NCBI RefSeq assembly: GCF_002583555.1
Contig: NZ_BEGX01000048.1
Location: forward strand, 1-64,000
Reading direction: 5' to 3'
Length of the DNA stretch: 64,000 nt
DNA from: Pseudonocardia sp. N23
GTDB taxonomy: Bacteria; Actinomycetota; Actinomycetes; Mycobacteriales; Pseudonocardiaceae
Shown here: in pieces, positions 1 through 8,959 of the stretch
Layout of the letters: every line of letters begins with the position of its first letter
Position numbering within the stretch: the first letter of the stretch is position 1
Program-made: the position numbers and the translations under genes
The notes under the pieces: generated by a model
Told to the model about the DNA's origin: nothing
Database searches by the model: none
What the model saw: only the letters and a program-made list of their open reading frames with translations

Positions 1-1
1 C

Positions 2-94
2 GACCACCCCGCGCGCCACCAGACCGCCAACTACACCCTCATCTGGGAAGAGCCAGAAGACCGTAATGAACATATTGGTGAGGAGAGGCGCTGA
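2..94 (+). CDS. C-terminal end of an unidentified rightward gene
   Basis: One forward frame is open from the left edge to a TGA at 92-94 and encodes 30 residues ending in a charged tail (EEPEDRNEHIGEERR). The first half has the G/C-ending codons typical of this genome. The stop is followed by a strong hairpin, which fits the end of a transcription unit that converges on the leftward phosphoribosyltransferase-like gene. I do not recognise the family from so short a piece. It could also be a chance open frame. Confidence 0.35.
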   Translation, partial: DHPARHQTANYTLIWEEPEDRNEHIGEERR

Positions 95-109
95 TCATCT
101 ACCGTTGAA

Positions 110-150
110 GGCCTCGTCCGGCAGGACGACTGGGTCGTCCGGCGGAGGCC
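110..150. terminator. Bidirectional hairpin between convergent genes
   Basis: The outer arms GGCCTC (110-115) and GAGGCC (145-150) enclose a perfect 7-bp inner stem, GGACGAC / GTCGTCC, with a 3-nt loop at 131-133. It lies between a rightward stop at 94 and a leftward stop at 277, so it could terminate both. There is no clear U-tract, as is common in actinobacteria. Confidence 0.5.
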
Positions 151-276
151 TCGACGCGGAAAGGACGACCCAGTAGTGCAGCCGTTGGCGTCCGCTTGCA
201 CGGCGCAGCGGTCGACGACCTCTGCATTGTGACAATTCGCATCGTCACCCGTTCCCGAGTCAACGACTCGGGCGCA

Positions 277-1536
277 CTAGACATCATCGCCCCTCCTCAG
301 CGACTCAGGGTAGTAGATCGGGTCAGCATCCCAGCCATCCCAGGCGCGACCGGCAGGCGTGTCGCCCTGCCTCCGAACCCGACGGAGCTCGTGCCAGCCC
401 TCGTCGGTCAAGCGCAGACCTTGCTCAGCCACCAAGCCCATCAATCTCGTCCTGGTAAGTAGGTGCTCGGCACGATGCACCGGGATCCTCAGCAGACTTG
501 CGAGCTGATCAGCGCTAGCCTGCCTCCTCGCTACCGCTGCCAAGACCAACACGATTCGAGTCCGCTCTGCATGAACCTGATGAGTTAGTGCTCTTGCCAG
601 ACGTACTTCTTTCAACGACTCTGCGCTGTGCCTCGGATCAAATGTCGGAAGATACCGATCATTCAAATCAATATCGCGTACGGCGTCGCGGCGACGCTGC
701 ACCAAAGGGATCCACGGCCGCCCGTTCGGACCTCGTGATTGAGTCAAGATCGCGGGCAAGTTGTTGGGAGGCGAAGCATGAGAGAACAACATGAGGCCCG
801 CGCTTCCCTTCCATCCAAAGGCGTCACCCGATTTATGCGCGTAGCGCTTGCATATGTCCTCTACGGCGCTGAGTTGATCGGGGAGCCAGCCTACTGTGGC
901 AAAGCTTAGACCTGGCTCGACCGAGACGATCCGACCTTGCATTCTACCCAGAGCGCCCTCGATATTAAGCCTTGCATATGGAGTGATGGCAAAAGCCAGA
1001 TAGTTGAGAGATACCAGCTTGAGTGAGGCCCAGCTTCGAATTGTTTTGTTCGCACGCCAGGCGTATATGCAAGCAAGTGCCGAGTCGCCGGTCGCCGCAT
1101 AGTCGTCGACGAGCCAAATATGCCGACACCTGCGATCCCGCAGATACTGAAGTGAAGAATAGTTCGATACCGGTAATCCGCGGTCCACCAAGTCGGTTCG
1201 AATGTCCCTGAGTATCTCATTGATAACAAGCTCGCTGCCCTCTCCGCCCCCCAATGGACGATCAACGTCGGGCTCGGGCACCACGTAGCTATTCGAATAT
1301 TGCTCAGGGTCTGATACCCAGCGAGGCGTCCGGACTGGGTACAGCGCGGCTCGTTCGCCATCCCGCGAGTAAAGTTCATCGACTAGAGCAGCAGCCACCC
1401 CATTTCGCAGTTCGGAGTATGAGACAACACGTACGCTGTCCAGCAGCATGGCGGCCGTCATAACATCGCCTGCTGAAAAATTGCTTAACCAGCGCTCTCC
1501 TAACGGGGTCGAGCTGAGTCTTGGCCTTCCCTTCAA
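277..1536 (-). CDS. Phosphoribosyltransferase-like protein (PRTase-CE type), possible defence effector
   Basis: A protein of about 419 residues whose central part carries the motif IWLVDDYAATGDS. This matches the PRPP-binding loop of phosphoribosyltransferases: hydrophobic strand, two acidic residues, then a T/G turn. Further on it has SHASPPNNLPAI, a segment I associate with PRTase-like proteins found in bacterial conflict systems. The last 120 residues look like a winged helix (RIVLVLAAVARRQASADQLA followed by an RAEHLLTRTRLMG helix). An in-frame GTG at 1551 is possible. I prefer the TTG at 1536 because a strong GGAGGAGGG lies 4 nt upstream (1541-1549). No partner gene is visible on this strand; the neighbours are decayed. 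The substrate is unknown, and the defence role is inference from family context. Confidence 0.6.
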   Translation of the reverse strand: MKGRPRLSSTPLGERWLSNFSAGDVMTAAMLLDSVRVVSYSELRNGVAAALVDELYSRDGERAALYPVRTPRWVSDPEQYSNSYVVPEPDVDRPLGGGEGSELVINEILRDIRTDLVDRGLPVSNYSSLQYLRDRRCRHIWLVDDYAATGDSALACIYAWRANKTIRSWASLKLVSLNYLAFAITPYARLNIEGALGRMQGRIVSVEPGLSFATVGWLPDQLSAVEDICKRYAHKSGDAFGWKGSAGLMLFSHASPPNNLPAILTQSRGPNGRPWIPLVQRRRDAVRDIDLNDRYLPTFDPRHSAESLKEVRLARALTHQVHAERTRIVLVLAAVARRQASADQLASLLRIPVHRAEHLLTRTRLMGLVAEQGLRLTDEGWHELRRVRRQGDTPAGRAWDGWDADPIYYPESLRRGDDV

Positions 1537-1704
1537 CTGTCCCTCCTCCACAAATGGCAGCCCTAGCGAGGTGAGCGAAAGGCTGCCAACTAACAGTACG
1601 CCAGGGGCAGTAGATGATTGTGGTCTCGGTTGGACACCGGATCATGCGCCCACATCCGCATGCCACTCCCGAAGCTTCAGACCCGAAGTCCAACCTTGCT
1701 CGAC

Positions 1705-1963
1705 ACGAACGATGGGCGGCCCTGCGCAGGGGCGCTCCACGCCGCCGGTGCGCGGTTCAGCCTGCCCGGCGAATCGCCAAGGGCAGCCCCCCACATTGTC
1801 ATGCCCCGCTGCTGCACCGCCGTGTTCTTCGACGGCGGCTACTGGCACTCCTGCCGACCCACGGTCGCAAGACCCCTTTCACTGGACCGAACGCGGATCT
1901 GTGGGAGCAAGGATGGCCCGCAACCGCGAACGCGACATTCTCTCGTCCGCGCTTGCCGCCTAG
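1705..1963 (+). pseudogene. vsr: Decayed very-short-patch-repair (Vsr) endonuclease
   Basis: Reading across three frames gives a recognisable Vsr core: ALHAAGARFSL, then TAVFFDGGYWHSC, then PTHGRKTPF...LWEQ, then KMARNRERD-like residues ending at a TAG at 1961-1963. Family members share the order ALHxxGxRFR, AVFVDGCFWHGCPxHG, PKTN...W..K...N..RD. Two frameshifts are needed, near 1850 and near 1912, so the gene is dead unless the sequence is wrong. Vsr enzymes nick T:G mismatches made by deamination of 5-methylcytosine and usually accompany a cytosine methyltransferase. None is visible here, which suggests the remains of a lost R-M module. The N-terminal limit is approximate. Confidence 0.65.
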
Positions 1964-2157
1964 GCCGATTTGGACCCTGGTGCCGGGCGGGGGAATGCAG
2001 CATCCGTGCCGACGCCGTCAGCTCTGCCCTGGCCGGCGAGTCGACCGGCCCCACCGCAACTGCTACCCATGCCCCTGCCCGCTGATCTCGCCCGGCCAGC
2101 CGACGGGCAGGTCATCGAGCTGCGCGCCTGCACCTCGTCGTTGCGGTCGTGCCCCGA

Positions 2158-2602
2158 TCACACGATCACCGGAACGCTGGCGGGATCGAGCCGGTACTCC
2201 TGGCGCACGCCCTCATGCGCGACCAACACTTCGAGCTCACGGCGTTCCGTTTGGAGCGGCACCGCCCAGGGTTCGGTGTCTACAGCTGTGGTCCGGTCGA
2301 CGTTCTCGCTGCCGGGTCCTGCCTTCCATCGCATGCTGGCACCGTGACCGGCTCGGCCTCAGGCGGCCTCGGCGGGCCGGGCCGAACCATCACAGCGATC
2401 TGGAACGCTCGATCTCATCCACAGCCGGAAGCAACGCGGCCGCCTTCACCTACGCGCGACGAGTGTCATGGTGTACGCGGCGGCGCCGCAGAGGTCCCAC
2501 CTGACCGGCCCGATCCACAGGCCCAGCATCGCCGGGACCTCCGACCCGGGAGGCCCGCGATCAGCCCATCGGTGACGTCCGCGTCCCGTTCATCCGGACC
2601 AT
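2158..2602 (-). pseudogene. Decayed leftward gene of unknown function
   Basis: Leftward reading in shifting frames gives coherent protein-like segments in order: DVTDGLIAGLP, then MLGLWIGPVRWDLCGAAAY and MTLVAR, then VKAAALLPAVDEIERS, then VRPGPPRPPEAEPVTVP, then a last open stretch from an ATG at 2334 to a TGA at 2158-2160 (58 codons, containing ERRELEVLVAHEGVRQEYRL). At least three or four frameshifts separate the pieces. Third codon positions are mostly G or C in each piece, as in real genes here. I do not recognise the family. The last segment alone could be read as a 58-residue ORF, but it has no good ribosome binding site and is better seen as the tail of a broken gene. Confidence 0.5.
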
Positions 2603-2614
2603 CGCAGGGACCGA

Positions 2615-2928
2615 CTACGGCCAGCTGCTCAGCACCAACCCGCAGCGCCGAGCCGGCAGCTGGGGAACGAGCGAGGCGGCCACCGGGGCGGCGGACGCCC
2701 AGACCCCGGCGATGATCTGGGCGGCGTGGCTGCTCAGGTAGACCAGTACCGTCCCCAGCGGGAGCCCGAGCTGGTACTCCGGAGTGCCTGCGTGCTCCAG
2801 GTCCACCCGGGTCGGCACCCTTCCCGCGATGCGGATGGAGAATTCCACCACCTGCGCGTGCCCGTCCGGCCGCTCCGCCGTAGTCGTACCGTCGGAGCCT
2901 GTCTGCCGGGCGTGCTCGGTCTGGTCAT
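2615..2928 (-). pseudogene. Frameshifted small leftward gene of unknown function
   Basis: An ATG at 2928 has a good AGGAAG ribosome binding site 5 nt upstream, but its frame reaches a stop after 64 codons and has an odd Arg/Trp-rich composition. The +1 frame over the same DNA gives a convincing protein: AQVVEFSIRIAGRVPTRVDL, then EHAGTPEYQLGLPLGTVLVY, then LSSHAAQIIAGVW, ending at 2615. A one-base indel between about 2870 and 2925 therefore explains both. The preserved part has regular beta-strand and helix alternation. I do not recognise the family. It would have been followed directly by the decayed gene at 2158-2602, so the two may have formed an operon. Confidence 0.5.
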
Positions 2929-3520
2929 GGTGGCTTCCTATTGCGCTTGGGCCTGTTGGCCCGTCCCATTGGGTAGCGGGGTGCTGTCCCCTGCCGCCGT
3001 TAAGGCGCCCCAGCACGGCCCTCCGAGGCTCGCGCTCAAGGGCGACGCTATCCGTCGCCGGATTCGATGCGGAGCGCAGCACCTGATCGCCGTAATAAAG
3101 CTGAACGCAAGCCCAGCTGCCGCCATCGACCGATCGTGGGCCCTTCCCGAGTCCCGGCGTCGGACCGGCCCGAGCGGGGCAGGCTGTGGTGCGCCTGCCC
3201 CTTGGGGCGTGTCCCAGGGCGTGCAGAGGCTCGCAGGTCCAGGGCAGCGCGCAGTGCTGTCGCGTAGCGACGCCGAAGGCGCCCTTGACCTGGGAGGGGC
3301 ACGCCCGCAGCGTCGGTTCGACGCCTTCCAGCCGACAGCGCGGCGACGCCGCCCCACCATCTGTGGCTGTGGTCCCCAGGCCTTGATGAGGGCGAGCCAA
3401 CAGCCACGGGATGTCCTGAGTGCTCTGCTACCACGATCAGTCGCCTATAAAGCTCGACCGTAGGCTCCCGAATGGGCCGGGCCCAAAGGGGCCTCAGGCT
3501 GGAAGGGGGCAAACGCGAGC
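2929..3520. other. 592-bp stretch with no supported gene
   Basis: Several open frames cross this stretch on both strands, but none shows a recognisable motif, sustained G/C third-position bias or ribosome binding site. The right end must hold the promoter and leader of the type ISP restriction-modification gene. A GGAAGGGGG lies about 10 nt before that gene's ATG. Confidence 0.5.
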
Positions 3521-6500
3521 ATGGGGTCGATCCACGAGGTGATCGAGGCGCTGCGGAAGGAGCCGACAAACTCAGAGCGTGGCACGAAGTTCGAGCAACT
3601 GATGGTCCGCTACTTCCAGCTCGACCCGCTACTGTCCCAGCAGTACGACGAGGTGTCGCGCTGGATCGATTGGCCCGGCCGAGACGGCAAGGCCGATACC
3701 GGGATCGACCTTGTCGCCCGCGCCGCCGACACAGGCGAGTACACCGCTATCCAGTGCAAGTTCTACGAGCCCACCACGACGCTGGCCAAGAGCGACATCG
3801 ACTCGTTCTTCACCGCGTCTGGGAAGAAGCCCTTCACCAATCGCATCATCATCTCCACCACCGACAAGTGGGGGAAGAACGCTGAGGACGCCCTCGAGGA
3901 CCAGAGCCTCCCGGTGCAGCGCATCGGGCTCGCCGAGATCGCCGACTCCCCCATCAGCTGGGACATCGCCTGGCCCGCGGAGGGCCTGCACATCGAGCTC
4001 GCCGAGGCCGAGCGCCACGAGCCCCGCGAGCACCAGCGGCAGGCCATCGAGAAGGTGTTCACGGGCTTCGCCGCCGGGCACGACCGCGGCAAGCTGATCA
4101 TGGCGTGCGGCACGGGGAAGACCTTCACCGCGCTGAAGATCGCCGAGCGCGCTGCGGTGGAGAACGGCGGCTCGGCGCGGGTCCTGTTCGCGGTCCCGTC
4201 GATCTCGCTGCTGTCGCAGACCCTGCGGGAGTGGACGGCCCAGACCCACCTGCCGTTGCGCGCGTTCGCGGTCTGCTCCGACGCGAAGGTCTCCCGCGCC
4301 GCCGAGGACATCAACGTCCACGACGTGGCCATCCCCGTCACCACCTCACCCGACCGGCTTGCCGAGGAGATGGCGCACCGCAGACGCGCCAAGGGCCTCA
4401 CAGTGGTGTTCACGACCTACCAGTCCCTGCCTGTCGTCGCCGGCGCCCAGCAGCTGGGCGTGGACCCGTTCGACCTAGTCATCTGCGACGAAGCCCACCG
4501 CACCACCGGCGTCACCCTGGAAGGCAAGGACGAGTCGAACTTCGTCCGCGTCCATGACGGCGAATACCTGCGGGCGGCGCGGCGGCTCTACATGACCGCC
4601 ACCCCGCGGATCTTCGACGAGAACATCAAGGCCAAAGCCGACGAGGTCTCTGCCGAGCTCACCTCCATGGAGGATGAGACGAAGTACGGCCCGGAGTTTC
4701 ACCGGCTGTCCTTCGGTGAGGCAGTCGACCGCGGGCTACTCACCGACTACAAGGTCCTCGTCCTCACCGTCGACGAAGAACTCGTCGCAGCGCCGCTGCA
4801 GGCCCAGTTCGCCGGCCGCGGTGGAGAGCTGCGCCTCGACGACGCCACCAAGATCGTCGGCTGCTGGAACGGCCTGGCCAAACGCGCGGGTCGTGCCCCC
4901 GACGGAAGTGGCTTCCCACCCGGGGCACCGCCGATGCGCCGCGCGGTCGCGTTCGCCCAGGACATCGCCTCGTCGAAGAAGGTTGCCGAGCTGTTCCCTC
5001 GCGTCGTCGACGCCTACCGCAACCTGCTCGCCGACTCCGAGAACGACGGCAACGAGGTCAACCCGAGCAACGTCGATCTGTCCTGCGCGGTCGAGCACGT
5101 CGACGGCACCTTCAACGCCCTGCAGCGCAATGAGAAGCTGCGCTGGCTCAAAGCGTTTGTCCCCGAGGGCGAATGCCGGATCCTGACCAACGCCCGCTGT
5201 CTGTCCGAAGGCGTCGACGTCCCCGCCCTCGACGCGGTCCTGTTTTTGCACCCACGCTCCAGCGTCGTGGATGTGGTCCAGTCCGTCGGCCGCGTCATGC
5301 GCAAAGCGCCGGGCAAGGACTACGGCTACATCATTCTGCCCGTTGCCGTGCCTGCCGGCGTCTCACCGTCCCAGGCGCTGTCCGACAACCGGCGATTCAA
5401 GGTCGTTTGGCAGGTTCTCAACGCTCTGCGCGCCCACGACGACCGCTTCAACGCCATGGTCAACTCCATCGCGCTCAACACCACCCAACCCGGCGCCGAG
5501 AAGGGCCAAGGCAGCGACGCCATCCTGGGCGGCCACATCGGCGCCACCAGCGATAGCACCGAGACCTTCGCCGGCGACGACACGCCCGGCACGGACCCGA
5601 CGCCAGACGGCTCTGGGGCGGGGCTCGCCACACAAATGGCACTGTTCTCACTGTCGGAATGGCAGGAGGCCATCTTCGCTCGAATCGTCGACAAGGTCGG
5701 CAGCCGCACCTACTGGGAGGACTGGGCCCGCGACGTCGCCGACATCGCGTCGGCCCTCGTCACCCGCATCACCGCGCTGCTCGACGGCGCCGACCAGAGC
5801 GTCGCCAGCGGGTTCGAACAGTTCCTGCAGGGCCTGCGAGACAACCTCAACGACTCCATCACCGCAACAGACGCGATCAGCATGCTCGCACAGCACCTGA
5901 TCACCAAGCCTGTCTTCGACGCCCTGTTCGCCGGCCACGAGTTCGCCGCCCATAACCCCGTCTCTCAAGTCATGGAGGCGATGCTCTCCAGCCTTGGCGA
6001 CGCCGGCCTCGGAGCCGAAACCGCACACCTGGAAAGCTTCTACGCCTCCGTCCGAGTCCGTGCGTCCGAAGTGAACACCCCAGAGGGTAAGCAGCAGGTG
6101 ATCGCCGACCTGTACGAGAAATTCTTCAAGATCGGCTTCGCTAAACAGGCCGACGCACTCGGCATCGTCTACACCCCCACCGAGATCGTCGACTTCATCC
6201 TCCGCGCCGCCGACCAGGCATCCCAGGATACGTTCGGCCGCGGCCTCACCGACGAAGGCGTCTACCTGCTCGACCCCTTCACTGGAACCGGCACATTCAT
6301 CACACGGCTCCTACAGTCTGGTCTCATTCACCCCGATGATCTCGCCCGGAAGTATGCCAACGAGCTGTTCGCCAACGAGATCATGCTACTCGCCTACTAC
6401 ATCGCCGCAGTGAACATCGAAACCACATACCACGCGATCACTAAGGGGCAGTACGCGCCGTTCCAGGGAATCGTGCTCGCTGACACCTTCCAGATCACCG

Positions 6501-8422
6501 AAGACAAAGACAGTTTAGATTCGATCATGTTCCCCCAGAACAACGATCGCATCGTCCGCGAGCTCGCCACCCCGATCAATGTCATCGTCGGCAATCCGCC
6601 CTACTCGAAGGGGCAGACTTCCGCCAACGATCTCAACGCCAATGTTGCCTACCCCACGCTCGATGGGCGAATCGCCGCCACCTACGCGGAGCGGTCCACT
6701 GGGACAAACAAGAACAGTCTCTATGATTCATATATACGTGCGTTCCGGTGGGCCACTGATCGCATCGGTGACAAGGGCGTCGTGGGGTTCGTCTCCAATG
6801 GGGGCTGGATCGACGGCAACACTGCTGACGGTATCCGCCTGTCCCTTAGCGAGGAATACAGCCGCATCTACGTCTATAACCTGCGCGGCAATCAACGCAC
6901 GGCAGGCGAGCTCTCCCGTAAGGAGGGCGGAAAGATCTTCGGCTCTGGTAGCCGCAACACTGTTGCGATTTTCATCGGAGTCAAGGACCCGAGGCACGCT
7001 GGACCCTGCCAGCTTCACTACCGCGACATCGGCGACTACCTCGACCGCGAGGACAAGCTCCGCATCGTCGCCGAAAGCACGCTCACCACAACTACTTGGC
7101 AGACGATCACGCCCAACGAGCACGGGGACTGGATCAGTCAGCGCAACGACGAGTTCCTGACGTGGCCAGCCCTCGGCGCCAAGGCAGGCGGCCTCCGAGT
7201 GTTCTCAACCATCTCCGCCGGCCTCCAGACCAACAGGGACAGTTGGGTCTACAACTTCTCGCGGGAACGCGCAGCTTCCAATATCCGGCGACTAATTGAA
7301 AACTATAACGGCGAGCTCGCGCCATTCGCAGCCTTCGCAAGGTCACGCCACATTAGTCGCGCAAATGACAAGACAGTCTCCGACTACCTTTCCGAGAACC
7401 CTGAATCGGCCAGTGAGGATCACGTCAAGTGGTCCCGTAGCCTACGTACTCACCTTGCACGGGGGATACATCTCGACTACGAGGGCGAAAAGGTCTTCAC
7501 GGGTACATATCGACCATTCCAGCGCCTCAACGGATACTATGATCGGCACCTAAACCACGAGCGATCGCAGCTCCCCTGGATGTTCCCGACACCGCGCCAC
7601 AAGAATTTGGGAATTATTGTCATGGCGCCTCGTGAATCAGCCGAGTTCGCCGTCCTCGCTACTACCTCGCTACCAGATCTCTCGTTCTTCACCAACTCCG
7701 TGCAGTTCTTTCCTCGCTGGACCTACGAAAAGGCTCGCCCTGACGACGGCGGGTTCGACTTCAGATCGGACGCGGGGGCCGCGGATGAGCATGGCTACTG
7801 CCAGGTCGACAACATCACCGACGCCATCGTCGACAGCTATAAGGAGGCAGTGGGCGCCCCGGTCACCAAGGACGATGTCTTCTACTACGTGTACGGCCTG
7901 CTGCACGACTCCGACTACCGCCAGGCCTACATCGCCGACCTCCGCAAGATGCTCCCACGGATCCCTACACCGTCCAGCCGAGAACGGCTCGAGCAGCTCG
8001 CTGCCGCTGGCCGCGCCCTCGCTGACCTACACATCAACTACGAATCGGTCGAGCCGTATCCACTGGACGTGCAGGTCAGGCCTGGCACTGACCCGGACGA
8101 CCGGGAAACCTGGCGTGTAGCCAAGATGAAATGGAAGGTTAAAGGTAATCATACGACGATCGTCTATAATCCGAAGGTCACTATCGCAGGCATCCCCGAG
8201 GATGCCGAGCGTTACCAACTCGGCTCTCGGAGCGCCCTGGGCTGGATAATCGACCGCTACCAGCGCAAGGTCGACAACGCGTCCGGGATCGTCAACGACC
8301 CCAATGAATGGTGCGATGAACACGACGACCCTCAGTACATCGTGAATCTAATTCAGCGGGTCACGACTGTGGCCGTGGAAACGATGAAGATCGTCGATCG
8401 CCTCGGCGGACAAGGCCGCTGA
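3521..8422 (+). CDS. Type ISP (single-polypeptide) restriction-modification enzyme
   Basis: This 1633-residue protein carries nuclease, translocase, methyltransferase and specificity functions in one chain. The order is: an N-terminal Mrr-like PD-(D/E)XK nuclease (D63 and Q78-C79-K80 in GID...IQCKF); a superfamily 2 helicase with Walker A ACGTGKT (about 195-201) and DEAH (323-326); a helical coupler; a gamma-type N6-adenine methyltransferase with motif I DPFTGTGTF (from D918) and motif IV NPPY (1025-1028); and a C-terminal target-recognition region. Known type ISP enzymes such as LlaGI and LlaBIII have the same order and are slightly shorter. The gene should methylate one strand of an asymmetric site and cut unmodified DNA after translocation. 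All key motifs look intact and there is no separate hsdS. The ATG follows GGAAGGGGG. The C-terminal third has more A/T-ending codons than the rest. Confidence 0.93.
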   Translation: MGSIHEVIEALRKEPTNSERGTKFEQLMVRYFQLDPLLSQQYDEVSRWIDWPGRDGKADTGIDLVARAADTGEYTAIQCKFYEPTTTLAKSDIDSFFTASGKKPFTNRIIISTTDKWGKNAEDALEDQSLPVQRIGLAEIADSPISWDIAWPAEGLHIELAEAERHEPREHQRQAIEKVFTGFAAGHDRGKLIMACGTGKTFTALKIAERAAVENGGSARVLFAVPSISLLSQTLREWTAQTHLPLRAFAVCSDAKVSRAAEDINVHDVAIPVTTSPDRLAEEMAHRRRAKGLTVVFTTYQSLPVVAGAQQLGVDPFDLVICDEAHRTTGVTLEGKDESNFVRVHDGEYLRAARRLYMTATPRIFDENIKAKADEVSAELTSMEDETKYGPEFHRLSFGEAVDRGLLTDYKVLVLTVDEELVAAPLQAQFAGRGGELRLDDATKIVGCWNGLAKRAGRAPDGSGFPPGAPPMRRAVAFAQDIASSKKVAELFPRVVDAYRNLLADSENDGNEVNPSNVDLSCAVEHVDGTFNALQRNEKLRWLKAFVPEGECRILTNARCLSEGVDVPALDAVLFLHPRSSVVDVVQSVGRVMRKAPGKDYGYIILPVAVPAGVSPSQALSDNRRFKVVWQVLNALRAHDDRFNAMVNSIALNTTQPGAEKGQGSDAILGGHIGATSDSTETFAGDDTPGTDPTPDGSGAGLATQMALFSLSEWQEAIFARIVDKVGSRTYWEDWARDVADIASALVTRITALLDGADQSVASGFEQFLQGLRDNLNDSITATDAISMLAQHLITKPVFDALFAGHEFAAHNPVSQVMEAMLSSLGDAGLGAETAHLESFYASVRVRASEVNTPEGKQQVIADLYEKFFKIGFAKQADALGIVYTPTEIVDFILRAADQASQDTFGRGLTDEGVYLLDPFTGTGTFITRLLQSGLIHPDDLARKYANELFANEIMLLAYYIAAVNIETTYHAITKGQYAPFQGIVLADTFQITEDKDSLDSIMFPQNNDRIVRELATPINVIVGNPPYSKGQTSANDLNANVAYPTLDGRIAATYAERSTGTNKNSLYDSYIRAFRWATDRIGDKGVVGFVSNGGWIDGNTADGIRLSLSEEYSRIYVYNLRGNQRTAGELSRKEGGKIFGSGSRNTVAIFIGVKDPRHAGPCQLHYRDIGDYLDREDKLRIVAESTLTTTTWQTITPNEHGDWISQRNDEFLTWPALGAKAGGLRVFSTISAGLQTNRDSWVYNFSRERAASNIRRLIENYNGELAPFAAFARSRHISRANDKTVSDYLSENPESASEDHVKWSRSLRTHLARGIHLDYEGEKVFTGTYRPFQRLNGYYDRHLNHERSQLPWMFPTPRHKNLGIIVMAPRESAEFAVLATTSLPDLSFFTNSVQFFPRWTYEKARPDDGGFDFRSDAGAADEHGYCQVDNITDAIVDSYKEAVGAPVTKDDVFYYVYGLLHDSDYRQAYIADLRKMLPRIPTPSSRERLEQLAAAGRALADLHINYESVEPYPLDVQVRPGTDPDDRETWRVAKMKWKVKGNHTTIVYNPKVTIAGIPEDAERYQLGSRSALGWIIDRYQRKVDNASGIVNDPNEWCDEHDDPQYIVNLIQRVTTVAVETMKIVDRLGGQGR

Positions 8423-8492
8423 TAGGACGCCGCCGAGCTCCCCTTACGCAGCTCGGCCGTCCCGGATCGTCGGTGCCGTCTGCGACTCTGGC

Positions 8493-8915
8493 TTGGTGCG
8501 CTTCGACGAGCGCGAGATCGAGAAGATCAGGCCGGGAAACCTGCGGGTGCCGCGGTCGGAGTTCGCTGCGCTCTGGGACACCGCGGAGGTGCAGGCGAGC
8601 GAGCTCGCCGCGTCGGGCTACACGGATTGGGTCTCCGGCGGCGTAGCGATGACTTGTCGGTGGCTTGCGGGGGCTGTGGTTGTGTCCCACGACGGGCAGC
8701 GGCAGATGCCGATCGCGCCGATCACGCGCCACGAGCGGCCAGCGTTCGAGGAGGTAATCGAGGCCGAGTACCTGGCAGCTGTCGCGATGGAGGTCCGCCC
8801 ACCGCGGGAACGGCTCTACGGCGACCGCACTGGGTATGTGGAGGCCGTTCTGGCGACGCTTCGGTGGGCCTGGCGGCGGAGCGGACCTGTGCCGGACCTG
8901 CGGCCGGTGAACTAA
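8493..8915 (+). CDS. Small hypothetical protein downstream of the type ISP gene
   Basis: A 140-residue acidic and arginine-rich protein, 70 bp after the restriction-modification gene and on the same strand. It starts at a TTG (8493) or the following GTG (8496); the frame is open upstream without a better start. The N-terminus (RFDEREIEKIRPGNLRVPRS) and the tryptophan pattern (RWLAGAVVVS, LRWAWRRSG) look like a compact folded domain. I do not recognise the family. Position suggests an accessory factor co-transcribed with the restriction-modification enzyme, which is inference only. It converges with the relaxase gene 44 bp away. Confidence 0.6.
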   Translation: MVRFDEREIEKIRPGNLRVPRSEFAALWDTAEVQASELAASGYTDWVSGGVAMTCRWLAGAVVVSHDGQRQMPIAPITRHERPAFEEVIEAEYLAAVAMEVRPPRERLYGDRTGYVEAVLATLRWAWRRSGPVPDLRPVN

Positions 8916-8959
8916 ACGCCACCAGTGCCTACGGCTGTCCGGCCTTGGGCACCGGTGAG

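Noticed and set aside
3048-3569. A leftward 173-codon frame before the type ISP gene.
   Set aside because: It overlaps the type ISP start and has an Arg/Ser/Pro-rich composition without motifs.
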